Source: CAYPGJ01 sp050174775 (lineage in GTDB: Bacteria; Planctomycetota; Phycisphaerae; Phycisphaerales; UBA1924). Taken from it: DNA of 64,000 bases. How positions within the stretch are numbered: the stretch's first letter is position 1; every line of letters starts with the position of its first letter. The stretch is from positions 267,357-331,356 of the forward strand of contig JBFXJP010000003.1 in assembly GCA_050174775.1 (NCBI GenBank), written 5' to 3'. Made by a program: the position numbers and the translations under genes. Positions 23,975 to 33,388 of the stretch are shown here, piece after piece. The notes under the pieces were generated by a model. That model was not told the DNA's origin. It saw only the letters and a list, made by a program, of their open reading frames with translations, and made no database searches.

Positions 23975-25272
23975 GCGGCCATCGACGACGAATCCGTCGT
24001 CAGCCGCAACATGGGCGCCTCGCTCGAAGCGTACGTCCCCGCATGGGACTCACGATCGAGCGCAATCAGCAGGCCGAGCGAGAACGCCGTCAGGATCCAC
24101 CCCGTCCCGCCCGAGGAGAGCAGCGGCAACGCGATCCCCTTCGTCGGTCCAAGACCCGTCACGACGCCCAGGTTGATCACGGCCTGCCCGCCCAGCGTGG
24201 CCAGCACGCCCAACGCGATCAGCCGAGTCGCCATCGTCGGCGCGTTCCGCACGATCGTCGTCCCGGCCGCGAGGATGGCCAGGTACAGCGCGATCACCGT
24301 CGCGGCGCCCGCAATCCCCAGCTCCTCACAGATCACGGCAAACAGGAAGTCCGAGTGGTCCTCCGGCAGATACCCGAACTTCTGCAGCCCGAAGCCCAGC
24401 CCGCGACCGAAGCCCTGGCCGTTCGCCACGGCCAGCATCGACTGGATCATGTGGTACCCCGCCCCCTCAGGGTCCGCCCACGGGTCCAGGAACGCCTCCA
24501 GACGCTGCCTCCGGTAGTCCGACGAGAGCGCCGCAAACGCCAACGCCGCCATCGCAGGCGGCACGAACAACGCGAAGTGCCAGATCCGCGCGCCCGCGGC
24601 CACCAGCACCACGGCAGCCACGCCCAGCATCAGCACGCCCGTCCCCAGGTCCTCCTTGATGATGAACGCCGTCAGAATCCCCGTGATCGCCAACGCGGGA
24701 ATCAACGCCCGGAACGAACGCATCCGCGCCGACGTCTGCCACGCCGCATACAGCCCCAGCAGAATCGGCAACGCCCACTTCGCGATCTCCGACGGCTGCA
24801 ACGACCCCGCCACCGGGATCTGCACCCATCGCGCCGAGCCGTTCACCTCGCGCCCGACGCCCGGCACGTACACCAGCGCCAGCCCGAACAGCAACGCGAG
24901 CGTCGCAGCGATCAGCGGGGTGGGCACGGAGAGACGCGTCCGCTCCGGCGGCGGGCCCAGCCGACGCGGGTTCAGCAGCGAAAGCACCGGCAGCCTCGAC
25001 GCCGCGATCATCGCGATGATCGCCAGTGTCATGTACGCCACCTGACGCGAGAGCACGATCGACTTGAACGTCACCACCCCCTCGGAGCCCAGCGGCGCCT
25101 CGGACACCGGCGACGATGCGAACTCCGACGGCGACCCGGCCTCCATCGTGGGAGCCGGCAGCGGCGCCGGCGGCTTCTCCCCCGTCGTCATCGACGCCGA
25201 TTGCACCATCACCGCCCCGATGCAGAGCAGGGCGACCACGCACAACGCGATGAAATGGCCGGGTCGAGGCAT
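23971..25272 (-). CDS. ftsW: FtsW/RodA/SpoVE-family peptidoglycan polymerase
   Basis: The 433-residue product has about ten membrane helices and the SEDS signatures: ARWVQIPVAGSLQPSEIAKWALPI, KEDLGTGVLMLGVA, LPEDHSDFLFAVICEELGIAGA and a final GIALPLLSSGGTGWILTAFSLGLLIAL. Adjacent to murG, it is more likely the divisome FtsW than RodA. After the first helix there is an unusual 45-residue Pro/Ser-rich periplasmic loop. GATAAT lies 12 bases before the ATG, a plausible -10 box with a very short leader. Confidence 0.9.
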   Translation of the reverse strand: MPRPGHFIALCVVALLCIGAVMVQSASMTTGEKPPAPLPAPTMEAGSPSEFASSPVSEAPLGSEGVVTFKSIVLSRQVAYMTLAIIAMIAASRLPVLSLLNPRRLGPPPERTRLSVPTPLIAATLALLFGLALVYVPGVGREVNGSARWVQIPVAGSLQPSEIAKWALPILLGLYAAWQTSARMRSFRALIPALAITGILTAFIIKEDLGTGVLMLGVAAVVLVAAGARIWHFALFVPPAMAALAFAALSSDYRRQRLEAFLDPWADPEGAGYHMIQSMLAVANGQGFGRGLGFGLQKFGYLPEDHSDFLFAVICEELGIAGAATVIALYLAILAAGTTIVRNAPTMATRLIALGVLATLGGQAVINLGVVTGLGPTKGIALPLLSSGGTGWILTAFSLGLLIALDRESHAGTYASSEAPMLRLTTDSSSMAA

Positions 25273-25338
25273 GACGTAAGGCCCATTATCGTCAGTTCAG
25301 CGTCCCCGGGGGGAAAAGCCGCGACGGTTCGGACGCTG

Positions 25339-26943
25339 TCAGTGCCGGAAGTGCCGCACACCCGTGAGCAGGCACGTCACCCCACGGCTGTTGCACAGCT
25401 CGATCGTCTCCTGATCCCGCTTCGACCCCCCCGGATGCACGATCACCTTCACGCCCCCGTCGATCAGCAACTGGGGACCATCCGGGAACGGGAAGAACGC
25501 GTCCGACGCGGCCACCGCCCCCTTCGCAGTCGCCCCGGCCTTCTCCAACGCGATACGGCACGAAGCCACCCGGTCCATCTGCCCCGCCCCGCCACCGAAC
25601 AGCCTCGTCCCCCCGCCCGCCTTCCCACCAATCGCCACGGCGTTCGACTTGAGGTGCTTCACCATCACCCACACCGCCGCAGCGTGCCCCAACTCCTCCT
25701 CCGACACCTTCGGCCCAGCCACGTGCTGCCATTGCTCCGTGGCCGCAAGCCGAGTGTCCCGATCCTGCACCAACATCCCCCCAGGCACCGACCGGTAGTC
25801 CAGCTTCCTGGCTCTGCTCGGCGCCCGGTCCCCGCACGCCAGCACACGGACGTTCTGCCAGCGAGCCTTCAGCAGCGCGAGCGCCTCCCCCTCATACGAC
25901 GGCGCCACGATCACCTCAAGGAAGTGCTTCTCATCCGCAATGACCCGCGCAGCCGCGCCCGTGCACTCCGACGACATCGCCAGAATGCCCCCGTACGCCG
26001 CAAGCGGGTCCCCCGCAAACGCTTCACGCACCGCCCCTTCCGCCGACCCCTCCACCGACGCACCGCACGGGTTCGTGTGCTTGATGATCGCCGCGCAGTG
26101 CCGGCCAGCGAACGACTTCCGCAGGTCCTTCACCAGCTCCAGCGCGGCCGCCGCATCCAGAATGTTGTTGTACGACAGCGGCTTCCCGTGCAGCAGGTCC
26201 GCGTTCACCACCGTCGGACCCGTCGACGCCGGGTCGCGATACAGCGCCGCGTCCTGGTGCGGGTTCTCCCCGTACCGCAGATCGTCCGCCTTCGTGAACG
26301 CCAGACGCACCGTGTCCGGGAACGGACCCTTCGCGGCAGAGAGCGTCGCCCGCGCCAGATACGCCGCGATCGTCGCGTCATACTCAGCCGTCCGCGCGAA
26401 CGTGGCCGCGGCCAGCTCCGCACGCAGCTTCCTCGGCGTCGACCCCGAATGCTCCCGCATCGCGTTGATCACCCGGTCGTAGTACTTGGGCGACGGCACG
26501 ACGCACACGTGCGAGAAGTTCTTCGACCCCGAACGCAGCATCGACGGTCCCCCGATGTCGATCTGCTCGATCGCCTCGTGCTCCGCAACGTCCGGGTTCT
26601 CGATCGTCCGCTCGAACGGGTACAGGTTCACGCACAACAGATCGATCGTCTCGATCCCGTGCGCCTTCATCGCGCCCACGTGCTCCGCGTCATCCCGCAA
26701 CCCCAGCAACCCCCCGTGCACCTTGGGGTGCAGCGTCTTCACCCTGCCCCCCAGCATCTCCGGGAACCCCGTCAGGTCCTCGATCCCCCGGACCTTCAGC
26801 CCCGCCTCAGCGAGCGCCCTGGCCGTCCCCCCCGTCGACACCAGCTCCACCCCGTGGGACGCCAACTCCCGCGCAAACGGAACCAGGTCCGTCTTGTCGG
26901 ACACGGACAACAACGCTCGTCGTACAGGCACCAGGTCAGGCAT
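25339..26943 (-). CDS. purH: Bifunctional AICAR transformylase / IMP cyclohydrolase
   Basis: The 534-residue product has the MGS-like cyclohydrolase domain (about 1-200; RALLSVSDKTDLVPFARELASHGVELVSTGGTARAL, GRVKTLHPKVHGGLL) and the transformylase domain (LRYGENPHQDAALY, IIKHTNPCGASVE, KAGATAKGAVAASDAFFPFPDG, DGGVKVIVHPGGSKRDQET). It performs the last two steps of IMP synthesis; guaB in this window uses its product. ATG at 26943 (MPDLVPVRRAL) is chosen because TATGCT ends eight bases upstream; the frame extends nine codons farther. Confidence 0.96.
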   Translation of the reverse strand: MPDLVPVRRALLSVSDKTDLVPFARELASHGVELVSTGGTARALAEAGLKVRGIEDLTGFPEMLGGRVKTLHPKVHGGLLGLRDDAEHVGAMKAHGIETIDLLCVNLYPFERTIENPDVAEHEAIEQIDIGGPSMLRSGSKNFSHVCVVPSPKYYDRVINAMREHSGSTPRKLRAELAAATFARTAEYDATIAAYLARATLSAAKGPFPDTVRLAFTKADDLRYGENPHQDAALYRDPASTGPTVVNADLLHGKPLSYNNILDAAAALELVKDLRKSFAGRHCAAIIKHTNPCGASVEGSAEGAVREAFAGDPLAAYGGILAMSSECTGAAARVIADEKHFLEVIVAPSYEGEALALLKARWQNVRVLACGDRAPSRARKLDYRSVPGGMLVQDRDTRLAATEQWQHVAGPKVSEEELGHAAAVWVMVKHLKSNAVAIGGKAGGGTRLFGGGAGQMDRVASCRIALEKAGATAKGAVAASDAFFPFPDGPQLLIDGGVKVIVHPGGSKRDQETIELCNSRGVTCLLTGVRHFRH

Positions 26944-26951
26944 CGCGCATG

Positions 26952-26957
26952 AGCATA
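26952..26957 (-). promoter_or_regulatory. TANNNT -10 box (TATGCT) of purH, leaderless type
   Basis: TATGCT, preceded by TG (an extended -10), is followed by eight bases and the purH ATG at 26943. It lies in the 48-base gap after the propeller gene on the same strand. Confidence 0.5.
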
Positions 26958-26991
26958 CAGCCCGATGCAAGCGCCCCCACCCGCGCCGCGC

Positions 26992-28152
26992 TCACCGCGC
27001 CGAAAACTTCGACACCCGACCCTCCCCCGTCACCGCATACAACGACCCGTCCACAAACGGCTCCGACACCAGCTTCGTCACCCCCTCCAGCGCCACCCGA
27101 TCCACCACGTCGCCACGCTCCGGGTCCACCGACGCGGCCGCCGCGCCGTCCCACACGATCAGCCGACCGTTCCGCACCGCCACCACGCTCCCCCCCAGCC
27201 CCTTGTTCACCCACAGCACGTCCCCCGACGACGCGTCAAAGCACGTCAGCCCCTGCTCCGGGATCGTCACGTACAGCCGCCCCTCATGCAGCGCCGGCTG
27301 CTCCACGATCGGCCGCTCCGTCCGATGCCGCCAACGCTGCGCCCCCGTCCGCAACTCGATCGCGTACACCGACTGATCCGTCGACGCCAGGTACAGCATC
27401 TCCTCCGAAGCCACCGCCCGATTCGCCAGCCCCGAATAGATCTTCGTCCGCGAGATCGACGAACCCGTCTTCGGGTCCAGCACCAGCACCTCGCCCGTCT
27501 GCGACACGGCCGCGAGCGCATCCGTGTTGAAGTTCCCCGACCGACCCGCGAACACCGGCGCCGACGTCACCGGCCCGCTCAGCTTGTACGCCCACAGCTT
27601 GTAGTGCGACACCAGCGAGTGCCCAAGCACCTGCCCCGTCGTCGAGCCGAACACCGCAAGATCGCCCACCAGCACCGGCGCCGTGTCCACCACCACGGCC
27701 AAACGATGCCGCTCCAGCACCGCGCCCGTCTTCAGGTCCAGCACGAACAGCTCGTTGTCCGACGAGCAATACACCCGGTCGTTCCGCACCGCGTTCCCCG
27801 TGAACCGCGCCACCCGCTCATCCACCTGCGCAGACCACCGGTTCCGCCCCGTCCCGCTGTCCATCACCGTCAGCACGTTCGCCGAGTCTTGGAACACAAG
27901 CGTCTCCCCGAACGCGTCGAAGAACTTCGTCCCCGCCCGACGCGACACGATCGGAAACCCGCGCCACGACAACGAGTACCCCAGCGCCGCGTACTTCTCG
28001 TACTCCGTCTCCGGCGCCCTCTTCACCGGCGCCGCCGACACCGCGTTCGTCGCGCTCTCCCCCGCGCTCGCGCCGCTCTTGCTCGCGCACGCCGGCATCG
28101 CAAAGCCGCACGCCAGGGTCAGGATCAACGACGTCGCAACGCGAGTGCTCAT
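26992..28152 (-). CDS. Exported PQQ-like beta-propeller protein
   Basis: The 386-residue product has a hydrophobic N-terminus ending in MPAC, a weak lipobox, so it may be a lipoprotein. From about residue 75 there are repeated blade motifs of the PQQ/BamB type (LTVMDSGTGRNRWSAQV, LFVLDLKTGAVLERH, VLVLDPKTGSSISRTK, VYAIELRTGAQRWRHR, LTCFDASSGDVLWVNK). Such propellers act as scaffolds, for example BamB in outer-membrane assembly; no catalytic residues or PQQ ligands are evident. The start codon and signal fit, but no strong ribosome site was found. Confidence 0.75.
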   Translation of the reverse strand: MSTRVATSLILTLACGFAMPACASKSGASAGESATNAVSAAPVKRAPETEYEKYAALGYSLSWRGFPIVSRRAGTKFFDAFGETLVFQDSANVLTVMDSGTGRNRWSAQVDERVARFTGNAVRNDRVYCSSDNELFVLDLKTGAVLERHRLAVVVDTAPVLVGDLAVFGSTTGQVLGHSLVSHYKLWAYKLSGPVTSAPVFAGRSGNFNTDALAAVSQTGEVLVLDPKTGSSISRTKIYSGLANRAVASEEMLYLASTDQSVYAIELRTGAQRWRHRTERPIVEQPALHEGRLYVTIPEQGLTCFDASSGDVLWVNKGLGGSVVAVRNGRLIVWDGAAAASVDPERGDVVDRVALEGVTKLVSEPFVDGSLYAVTGEGRVSKFSAR

Positions 28153-28365
28153 GCAGGGCTCTTCCGAGTGTCCATGCCCGACCAGCGGCCGAGCGGGTGT
28201 TCGAGTTCGGTTCGGGTCGCAGTCCCGAGCGGGCGGCGAGTATCGACCGGCCCCCCCGAAGGGTCAAGGACGCGCCGCGCACGCCCACCCCGCCCCTCCC
28301 CCACGCCACATTCCCTACGAACGCCCCCGCGCACGGTTGCCGCCCGACCCCCACTCCGTTGCAAG

Positions 28366-28371
28366 TATCCT
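28366..28371 (+). promoter_or_regulatory. TANNNT -10 box (TATCCT) of ribE, leaderless type
   Basis: TATCCT is followed by seven bases and the ATG at 28379. No Shine-Dalgarno sequence is present. Confidence 0.5.
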
Positions 28372-28378
28372 CGGCCAC

Positions 28379-29005
28379 ATGTTCACAGGCCTCGTCCAAG
28401 CCGTCGGAAAAGTCGAGTCCGCCGAAGAACGCCCCTTCGGCCTGCGCCTCACCCTCTCCACACGCGACCTCCCCCAATCCCTCGAACTCGGCGAATCCAT
28501 CTCCATCTCCGGCGTCTGCCTCACCCTCGCCCACCACTCCCGCAACGCCGACCGCTCCACACTCTCCTTCGACGTCGTCCGCGAAACCCTCGCCAAAACC
28601 ACACTCTCCCGCCTCACCCAGGGCTCGCACGTCAACCTCGAACGCGCCTGCCGCGCCGACACCCTCCTGGGCGGCCACATCGTCCAGGGCCACGTCGACG
28701 GCCTCGCCCGCGTCACCGAAGTCCACGACGATCCCCACGACTGGCGCCTCATCCTCCAACCCCCTCCACACGTCATGGAGTTCCTCGCGCCCAAGGGCAG
28801 TGTCTGCATCGACGGCGTCTCCCTCACCGTCGCCGACCTCTCCCCCGAACACTCCCGCCTCACCATCGCCCTCATCCCCACCACCCTCGACAAAACCACC
28901 CTCGCCACCCTCCGCGAAGGCGACGAAGTGAACATCGAAGCCGACTGCATCGCCAAGCAGGTCGTCTGGTGGCTCAAAAACTACGCGCCCCAGCCGCGCG
29001 CGTAA
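28379..29005 (+). CDS. ribE: Riboflavin synthase, alpha chain
   Basis: The 208-residue product begins MFTGLVQAVGKV and is an internal duplication of two lumazine-binding barrels: SLELGESISISGVCLTL...LLGGHIVQGHVDGLARV in the first and FLAPKGSVCIDGVSLTVADL...DEVNIEADCIAKQV in the second. It dismutates two 6,7-dimethyl-8-ribityllumazine molecules to riboflavin. The reading frame continues far upstream, but the conserved start is at 28379 and a TATCCT box fixes it. It is divergent from the propeller gene; no other rib gene is near. Confidence 0.95.
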   Translation: MFTGLVQAVGKVESAEERPFGLRLTLSTRDLPQSLELGESISISGVCLTLAHHSRNADRSTLSFDVVRETLAKTTLSRLTQGSHVNLERACRADTLLGGHIVQGHVDGLARVTEVHDDPHDWRLILQPPPHVMEFLAPKGSVCIDGVSLTVADLSPEHSRLTIALIPTTLDKTTLATLREGDEVNIEADCIAKQVVWWLKNYAPQPRA

Positions 29006-29018
29006 CCCCCACCCACAC

Positions 29019-30578
29019 TCACCGCTTCTCCGTCACCACCGGGTTGTGCCAGATCCGCCCATCCCGCGCGAGCAACGCGTCCGAACTCCTCGGCCCCCAC
29101 GTCCCCGACTCATACGTCTCCACCGACTCCCGCAACCTCCCCGAATCCAAAAACGGCTGACACACCTTCCACGCTCCCTCCACCTCGTCCCGATGCTTGT
29201 AGAGCGTACGGTCCCCCCGCATCGCGTCCAACAGCAGCGGCCCGTACGCCTCCACCGGGTCGCTCTTGAACGCCTTCGCGTAATCCATGTCCATCTTCAC
29301 CGAGTCGATCACCAGCTTGTGCCCCGGCACCTTCGCCTCGAACCGCAGCGACACCCCGTCGTCCGGCGCAATGTTGATCACGATCCGGTTCGGCGGACGC
29401 TCCCCCTTGAGCACCGCCGACGGAATCTCCCGAAACATCCACGTCGGCGGCTGCTTGAACTGCACCACGATCTCCGTCAGCTTCCGCGCCATCCGCTTCC
29501 CCGACCGCAGATAAAACGGCACGCCCGCCCAACGCCAGTTGTCGATCTCCACACGGATCGCGCAGAACGTGTCCGTCTTCCTCCCGGCCTCCACCCCCTT
29601 CTCCTCCACGTACGCCGGCTTCCCCTCGCCCGCGCTCCCATACCGCCCCAGCGCCGCGTGCTCGTGCGCCTCCTCCACCGACACCGGCGTGATCGCCTTG
29701 AACAGCTTGATCCGCTCCCGCGCCAACGCATCCGCGTCGTAATTCGACGGCGGCTCCATCGCGATCAGCGCCATCACTTCCAAGAGATGACTCTGGATCA
29801 TGTCCCGCATCGCCCCCGCCCCATCGTAAAAATTCGCCGCGCGCGACCCCACGCCCACCGTCTCCGCGGCCGTCACCTGCACGTGATCCACGTGCTCCCG
29901 CGTCCACAACGGCTCAAAGATGCGGTTCGCAAACCGCATCACCAACACGTTCTGCACCAGCTCCTTCCCGAGGTAGTGATCGATCCGGAACGTCGCTTCC
30001 TCCTCGAACACACGCCCCAGCGCCCGGTTCAGCTCCTCCGCGCTCTCAAGATCCTCCCCGAACGGCTTCTCCACCACGATCCGCTGCCAGGGCATGCTCT
30101 CCCGATCCAGCGAGCACCACCGCCGACCTTCGGCAATCAATCCCGACGAACCCAGCGCATCGATGATCGGGATATACAACTGCGGCGCCACCGACAGATA
30201 GAACAACAGGTTCGTGTTCGGCGTCGGCACGCCGTGCTCCCGCGCAATCTCGCCCAGCCGCGACGTCAGCCCCGCGTACGACTCCGGGCTCGCCGCGTCC
30301 GCCGCGTGATAGTGCACCCGCCCCACAAACCCGCCCCACGCCTTCTCCTCGTACGCGGCCGAGAACTCCTTGGTCGCCTTGTGCAGCTCCTCACGAAACG
30401 CCTCGTCGCTCTTGGGCGTCCGCGACACCCCCACGATCGCGTACGCGCTCGGCAACAACCCCTGATGGTGTAGCTCGTACAGCGCGGGGATCAGCTTCCG
30501 GTGACACAAGTCGCCCGACGCGCCGAAGATCACGACGACACAAGGCTCAGGCTTCTCGCTCGGTCCGTTCTGGTGCAT
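29019..30578 (-). CDS. zwf: Glucose-6-phosphate 1-dehydrogenase
   Basis: The 519-residue product has the NADP-binding VVVIFGASGDLCHRKLIPALYEL, VEKPFGEDLESA, and the active-site RIDHYLGKELVQNVLVMRFAN with its catalytic histidine, then GAGAMRDMIQSHLLEVMAL. It makes 6-phosphogluconolactone, the substrate of Pgl (encoded 15 kb away). The frame is open 128 codons farther upstream but that part translates repeat DNA; ATG at 30578 is 15 residues before the nucleotide loop. Its ribosome site is weak (GGCGGG). It converges with ribE, 13 bases apart. Confidence 0.95.
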   Translation of the reverse strand: MHQNGPSEKPEPCVVVIFGASGDLCHRKLIPALYELHHQGLLPSAYAIVGVSRTPKSDEAFREELHKATKEFSAAYEEKAWGGFVGRVHYHAADAASPESYAGLTSRLGEIAREHGVPTPNTNLLFYLSVAPQLYIPIIDALGSSGLIAEGRRWCSLDRESMPWQRIVVEKPFGEDLESAEELNRALGRVFEEEATFRIDHYLGKELVQNVLVMRFANRIFEPLWTREHVDHVQVTAAETVGVGSRAANFYDGAGAMRDMIQSHLLEVMALIAMEPPSNYDADALARERIKLFKAITPVSVEEAHEHAALGRYGSAGEGKPAYVEEKGVEAGRKTDTFCAIRVEIDNWRWAGVPFYLRSGKRMARKLTEIVVQFKQPPTWMFREIPSAVLKGERPPNRIVINIAPDDGVSLRFEAKVPGHKLVIDSVKMDMDYAKAFKSDPVEAYGPLLLDAMRGDRTLYKHRDEVEGAWKVCQPFLDSGRLRESVETYESGTWGPRSSDALLARDGRIWHNPVVTEKR

Positions 30579-30654
30579 CCCGCCATCGTCACGCCCGCCC
30601 CCATCCCCGTCAACGCCGCACAGCCCGTCCCTCCCACGTGCTTCCGTTGGGGGT

Positions 30655-30695
30655 TCGTGTGCCGTGGCCTGCCGCGCAGCGGGGGGCCGCGTGTT
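30655..30695 (+). repeat. R3 repeat, copy 1
   Basis: A CGTGTGCCGTGGCCTGCCGC block continuing into GCAGCGGGGGGCCGCG; it contains the palindrome CCGCGCAGCGG and a GTGGCC...GGCC(A/G)C stem. Copies at 30966 and 33224 are in the same orientation, followed in copies 1 and 2 by similar TTGCTTCTT sequence. Confidence 0.7.
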
Positions 30696-30737
30696 CTTTG
30701 CTTCTTTCTCACCCGATCCGCGAATTCGCACCATGGC

Positions 30738-30816
30738 AACCCCTCCTCCCGCAAGCCGTTCCAACGGAGCGGCGAAGCGTGGAGGAGGATGTCGCGAAGC
30801 GACAGGTGGAGGGCGG
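30738..30816 (+). repeat. R1-like repeat with alternative stems
   Basis: AACCCCTCCTCCC...GGAGGAGG forms the outer stem, followed by the same TGTCGC GAA GCGACA hairpin and AGGTGG seen in R1 copy 6 (about 1380). The sequence between the outer arms differs completely, so structure is kept rather than sequence. Confidence 0.6.
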
Positions 30817-30840
30817 CTTTCCTGCCTCATCCGAGGAGCC

Positions 30841-30920
30841 GCGACCGATCCGGGGGCCACCTCTCCCATTCGTGCTCTGACGAATGGGAGAGGGCAGGGT
30901 GAGGGCTCCATGGCCTCACT
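30841..30920 (+). repeat. R2 palindromic repeat, copy 1
   Basis: GACCGATCCGGGGGCCAC leads into a perfect 13-pair stem CTCTCCCATTCGT / ACGAATGGGAGAG (30861-30873 with 30880-30892), then AGGGCAGGGTGAGGGCTCC. Two further copies flank the AbgT gene and precede the dihydrouridine synthase gene. Confidence 0.75.
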
Positions 30921-30965
30921 CTTCTCTTTTCCTATGCCTTTCCGTTCGCGTACCCCGTACACATA

Positions 30966-31006
30966 GCGCGTGTGCCGTGGCCTACCGCGCAGCGGGGGGC
31001 CACGTA
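30966..31006 (+). repeat. R3 repeat, copy 2
   Basis: Near-identical to copy 1 at 30655 over about 38 bases, with ACC for GCC inside. It lies 45 bases past R2 copy 1 and 45 bases before the AbgT stop codon. The whole 30579-31050 spacer appears to be repeat DNA without genes. Confidence 0.7.
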
Positions 31007-31050
31007 CTCGTTGCTTCTTGCCTCACCGGAGCCGCGCCCTTCCTTCTCCC

Positions 31051-32673
31051 TCACTGCCCGCTCGGCAGATACTCCAGCGGCCCCCCCAACCCCAGCGGCG
31101 CCCCCGTCTGCAGCCACACCAGCATCATCACCGCCCACGCGATCCCGAAGCACACCGTGTACGGCAGCATCATCGCCACCATCGTCCCGATCCCCGCCTT
31201 CGGCGCGAAACGCTGCATCACCACGATGATGATCACCATGTACGAGTTCAAAGGCGTGATCACGTTCGTGATCGAGTCCCCGATCCGGTATGACATCTGC
31301 GCCAGCTCCGGCGAGATCCCCACCAGCATCAGCATCGGAATGAAGATCGGCGCCAGGATCGCGTACTTCGCGCTCATCGACCCGATGAACAAGTTGAAAA
31401 ACGCCGACAACGCGATGAACAACAAAATCAGCACGCCCCTCGGCATGTCCGCCGACGCCAGCGCCTCTCCCCCCGCCATCGCCAGCATCCGACCCAGATT
31501 CGAATAATTGAAATACGCGATGAACTGCGCCGCGAAGAACGCCAGCACCACCACCGGCGCCATCGCCTTCATCGAATCGTTCATCAGCGGGATCACGTCC
31601 GACACGCGCTTCACGCTGCCCGCCACCACCCCGTACGCCACCGCCGGCGCGAGAAACCCGAAGAAGATCATCGGGATGATCGACGCCGCCCACCTGGGCG
31701 ACGCCGAGCTCGGCGCCTTCCCGAACAGCGGCCACCCCGGCATCGCCACGCACAACGCCCCGATCACAGCCACCACCACCAACGCGATCCCCGCGACCAG
31801 CAACCCGCGCTTCTCCTCTCGGCTCGGCCGCTCCCGCATCTCCGACACCGCGCCACGGCTCGGCCCGCCCTCCTCCTCGCCCTTCCCGCTCAGCCTCGGC
31901 TCAACGATCCGCGCCGTCACAAACCACCCCACGAACGTCAGCAAAAACGTCGACACGATCATGAAGTACCAGTTGCACGTCGGCAGCACCTCGTACCCCG
32001 GATCAAGCAGCCGCGCCGCCGACGTCGACAGCCCCGCGATCACCGGATCGCCACCCGAGATGAACAGGTTCGCGCTGAACCCCCCCGACACACCCGCAAA
32101 CACCGCGGCAATCCCCACCAGCGGCGCACGACCCACCGACTTGTACAACGCGGCCGCCAGCGGCGGCAAAATGATGTACCCCGCGTCAGACCCCACCGAC
32201 GACATCACCCCCAGAAATACCATCATCGGCGTCAACGCCTTCCTCGGCGTCACCAGCATCAAGCTCTTCAACGCCGCCGCGATCAGCCCCGTCCGCTCCG
32301 CCACACCGATCCCCAACATCCCGACGAGCACGATCCCCAGCGGCGGGAAGTTGATGAAGTTCGACACCATCGTCGAGATGCACCAATACAGCCCCGACGA
32401 CGACAACAGACTCACCGGACGGATGTCCTCCCCCGTGTTCTCCAGCACCAGCGTTGGCTTCCCCGCCTCGTCCGTGCCGACGACCGGCCGCACCTCCGGC
32501 ACCTCCCACCCCATCGACGCCCCCAGCGCCGACACACCCATCACGATCAGCGTCCCGATCACGAACAACACCGACGGGTCGGGCAGCTTGTTTCCCACCA
32601 CCTCGATCAGGTCCAGCGGGTTCCACCGCTTCTTCCGCGCCGTCGCCGTGCCGCCGCTCGCCTGTTCCGCCAT
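31051..32673 (-). CDS. AbgT-family transporter
   Basis: The 540-residue membrane protein has about a dozen helices and AbgT signatures: NFINFPPLGIVLVGMLGIGVAERTGLI, VFLGVMSSVGSDAGYIILPPLAAALY, GVSGGFSANLFISGGDPVIAGLS, and AYFNYSNLG...IGSMSAKYAILAPIFIPMLM...YRIGDSITNVITPLNSYM. Members import p-aminobenzoyl-glutamate or export antimetabolites; which applies here cannot be told. ATG at 32673 (MAEQASGG) begins the conserved protein; upstream codons are repeat DNA. The gene is bracketed by direct R2 copies, so it could be lost or amplified by recombination between them. Confidence 0.9.
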   Translation of the reverse strand: MAEQASGGTATARKKRWNPLDLIEVVGNKLPDPSVLFVIGTLIVMGVSALGASMGWEVPEVRPVVGTDEAGKPTLVLENTGEDIRPVSLLSSSGLYWCISTMVSNFINFPPLGIVLVGMLGIGVAERTGLIAAALKSLMLVTPRKALTPMMVFLGVMSSVGSDAGYIILPPLAAALYKSVGRAPLVGIAAVFAGVSGGFSANLFISGGDPVIAGLSTSAARLLDPGYEVLPTCNWYFMIVSTFLLTFVGWFVTARIVEPRLSGKGEEEGGPSRGAVSEMRERPSREEKRGLLVAGIALVVVAVIGALCVAMPGWPLFGKAPSSASPRWAASIIPMIFFGFLAPAVAYGVVAGSVKRVSDVIPLMNDSMKAMAPVVVLAFFAAQFIAYFNYSNLGRMLAMAGGEALASADMPRGVLILLFIALSAFFNLFIGSMSAKYAILAPIFIPMLMLVGISPELAQMSYRIGDSITNVITPLNSYMVIIIVVMQRFAPKAGIGTMVAMMLPYTVCFGIAWAVMMLVWLQTGAPLGLGGPLEYLPSGQ

Positions 32674-32747
32674 GTCGCTGCTCCGTGAGGCTCGAGAGTC
32701 CGAAGGAGCGGCGACGGTACACGCCAACACTGACCCCCGCGACCGAG

Positions 32748-32945
32748 CCGCGACCAATCCGGGGGGCCACCTCTCCCACTCGTGCCCCCGGGGGCGAATG
32801 GGAGAAGGCAGGGTGAGGGCTCCATGGCCTCCTTCTCCTCTTTCCCTCTGCCTTTGCATCCGCGCACCTCGCCTCGTCAATCCGGAGCGTGTTCCGCGTC
32901 TTCGTGTGCATAGCGAGACGCGACTGGAAAGGAGCGTCTACCTCA
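32748..32945 (+). repeat. R2 palindromic repeat, copy 2 (long form)
   Basis: GACCAATCC, then a stem whose top is changed to GCCCCC / GGGGGC while TCTCCCA / TGGGAGA is kept. Beyond the hairpin it matches copy 3 for roughly another 100 bases, including CAATCCGGAGCG and AGCGAGACGCGAC...GGAGCGTCTACC. No gene is seen between 32674 and 33627. Confidence 0.75.
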
Positions 32946-33223
32946 TCTCGTTCTTCTCATGGCCTCGCCCACGCACCCCTCCCCCATCGTGTGAGCACGT
33001 CATTCGCGCATCACGCCCGACAAACGAGACGCGACTGTAAAGGAGCGTGGCTCGCCCTTCCTCTCCCGCTCGCGGCTCTGAGCGAGCGGAAGAGGACCGA
33101 GGTGAGGGCTCCACCGGGGGCGCATCGCTCCTTTGCTACATCGCCTCGTACTGAGGCAGACGGACGTGACCTCAGCATCGTCGGATGTCGGCCTTTCCGC
33201 TTTGCGCTCCCCGCCCCCATCGT
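32946..33223 (+). other. Gene-free spacer with a partial R2 tail
   Basis: The only recognisable item is a partial R2 tail, ACGAGACGCGACTGTAAAGG, near 33021-33047. Open frames here have no ribosome site or recognisable domain. Confidence 0.5.
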
Positions 33224-33264
33224 GCGTGTGTCATGGCCTACCGCGCAGCGTGGGTCCGCGCGAC
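33224..33264 (+). repeat. R3 repeat, copy 3
   Basis: CGTGTGTCATGGCCTACCGC followed by GCAGCGTGGGTCCGCG; diverged from copies 1 and 2 but in the same orientation. Confidence 0.6.
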
Positions 33265-33295
33265 TTCCTTCATCAAGCCGCGGAGCGGCGCAAGC

Positions 33296-33325
33296 CAATA
33301 GCCCCGGGCGTGAGCCCGGGGTTCG
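33296..33325 (+). repeat. Short perfect hairpin element (CCCCGGGC-GTGA-GCCCGGGG)
   Basis: An 8-pair stem at 33302-33321 with a GTGA loop, flanked by AATAG and TTCGCG. I recall similar CCCCGGGC hairpins between genes in planctomycete genomes; that recollection has not been checked. Confidence 0.6.
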
Positions 33326-33388
33326 CGCGTCACTCTTCAATCTCCCGAGCCCCGGAGGGGCGACACTCCTCAACGCCTCGACAAACGA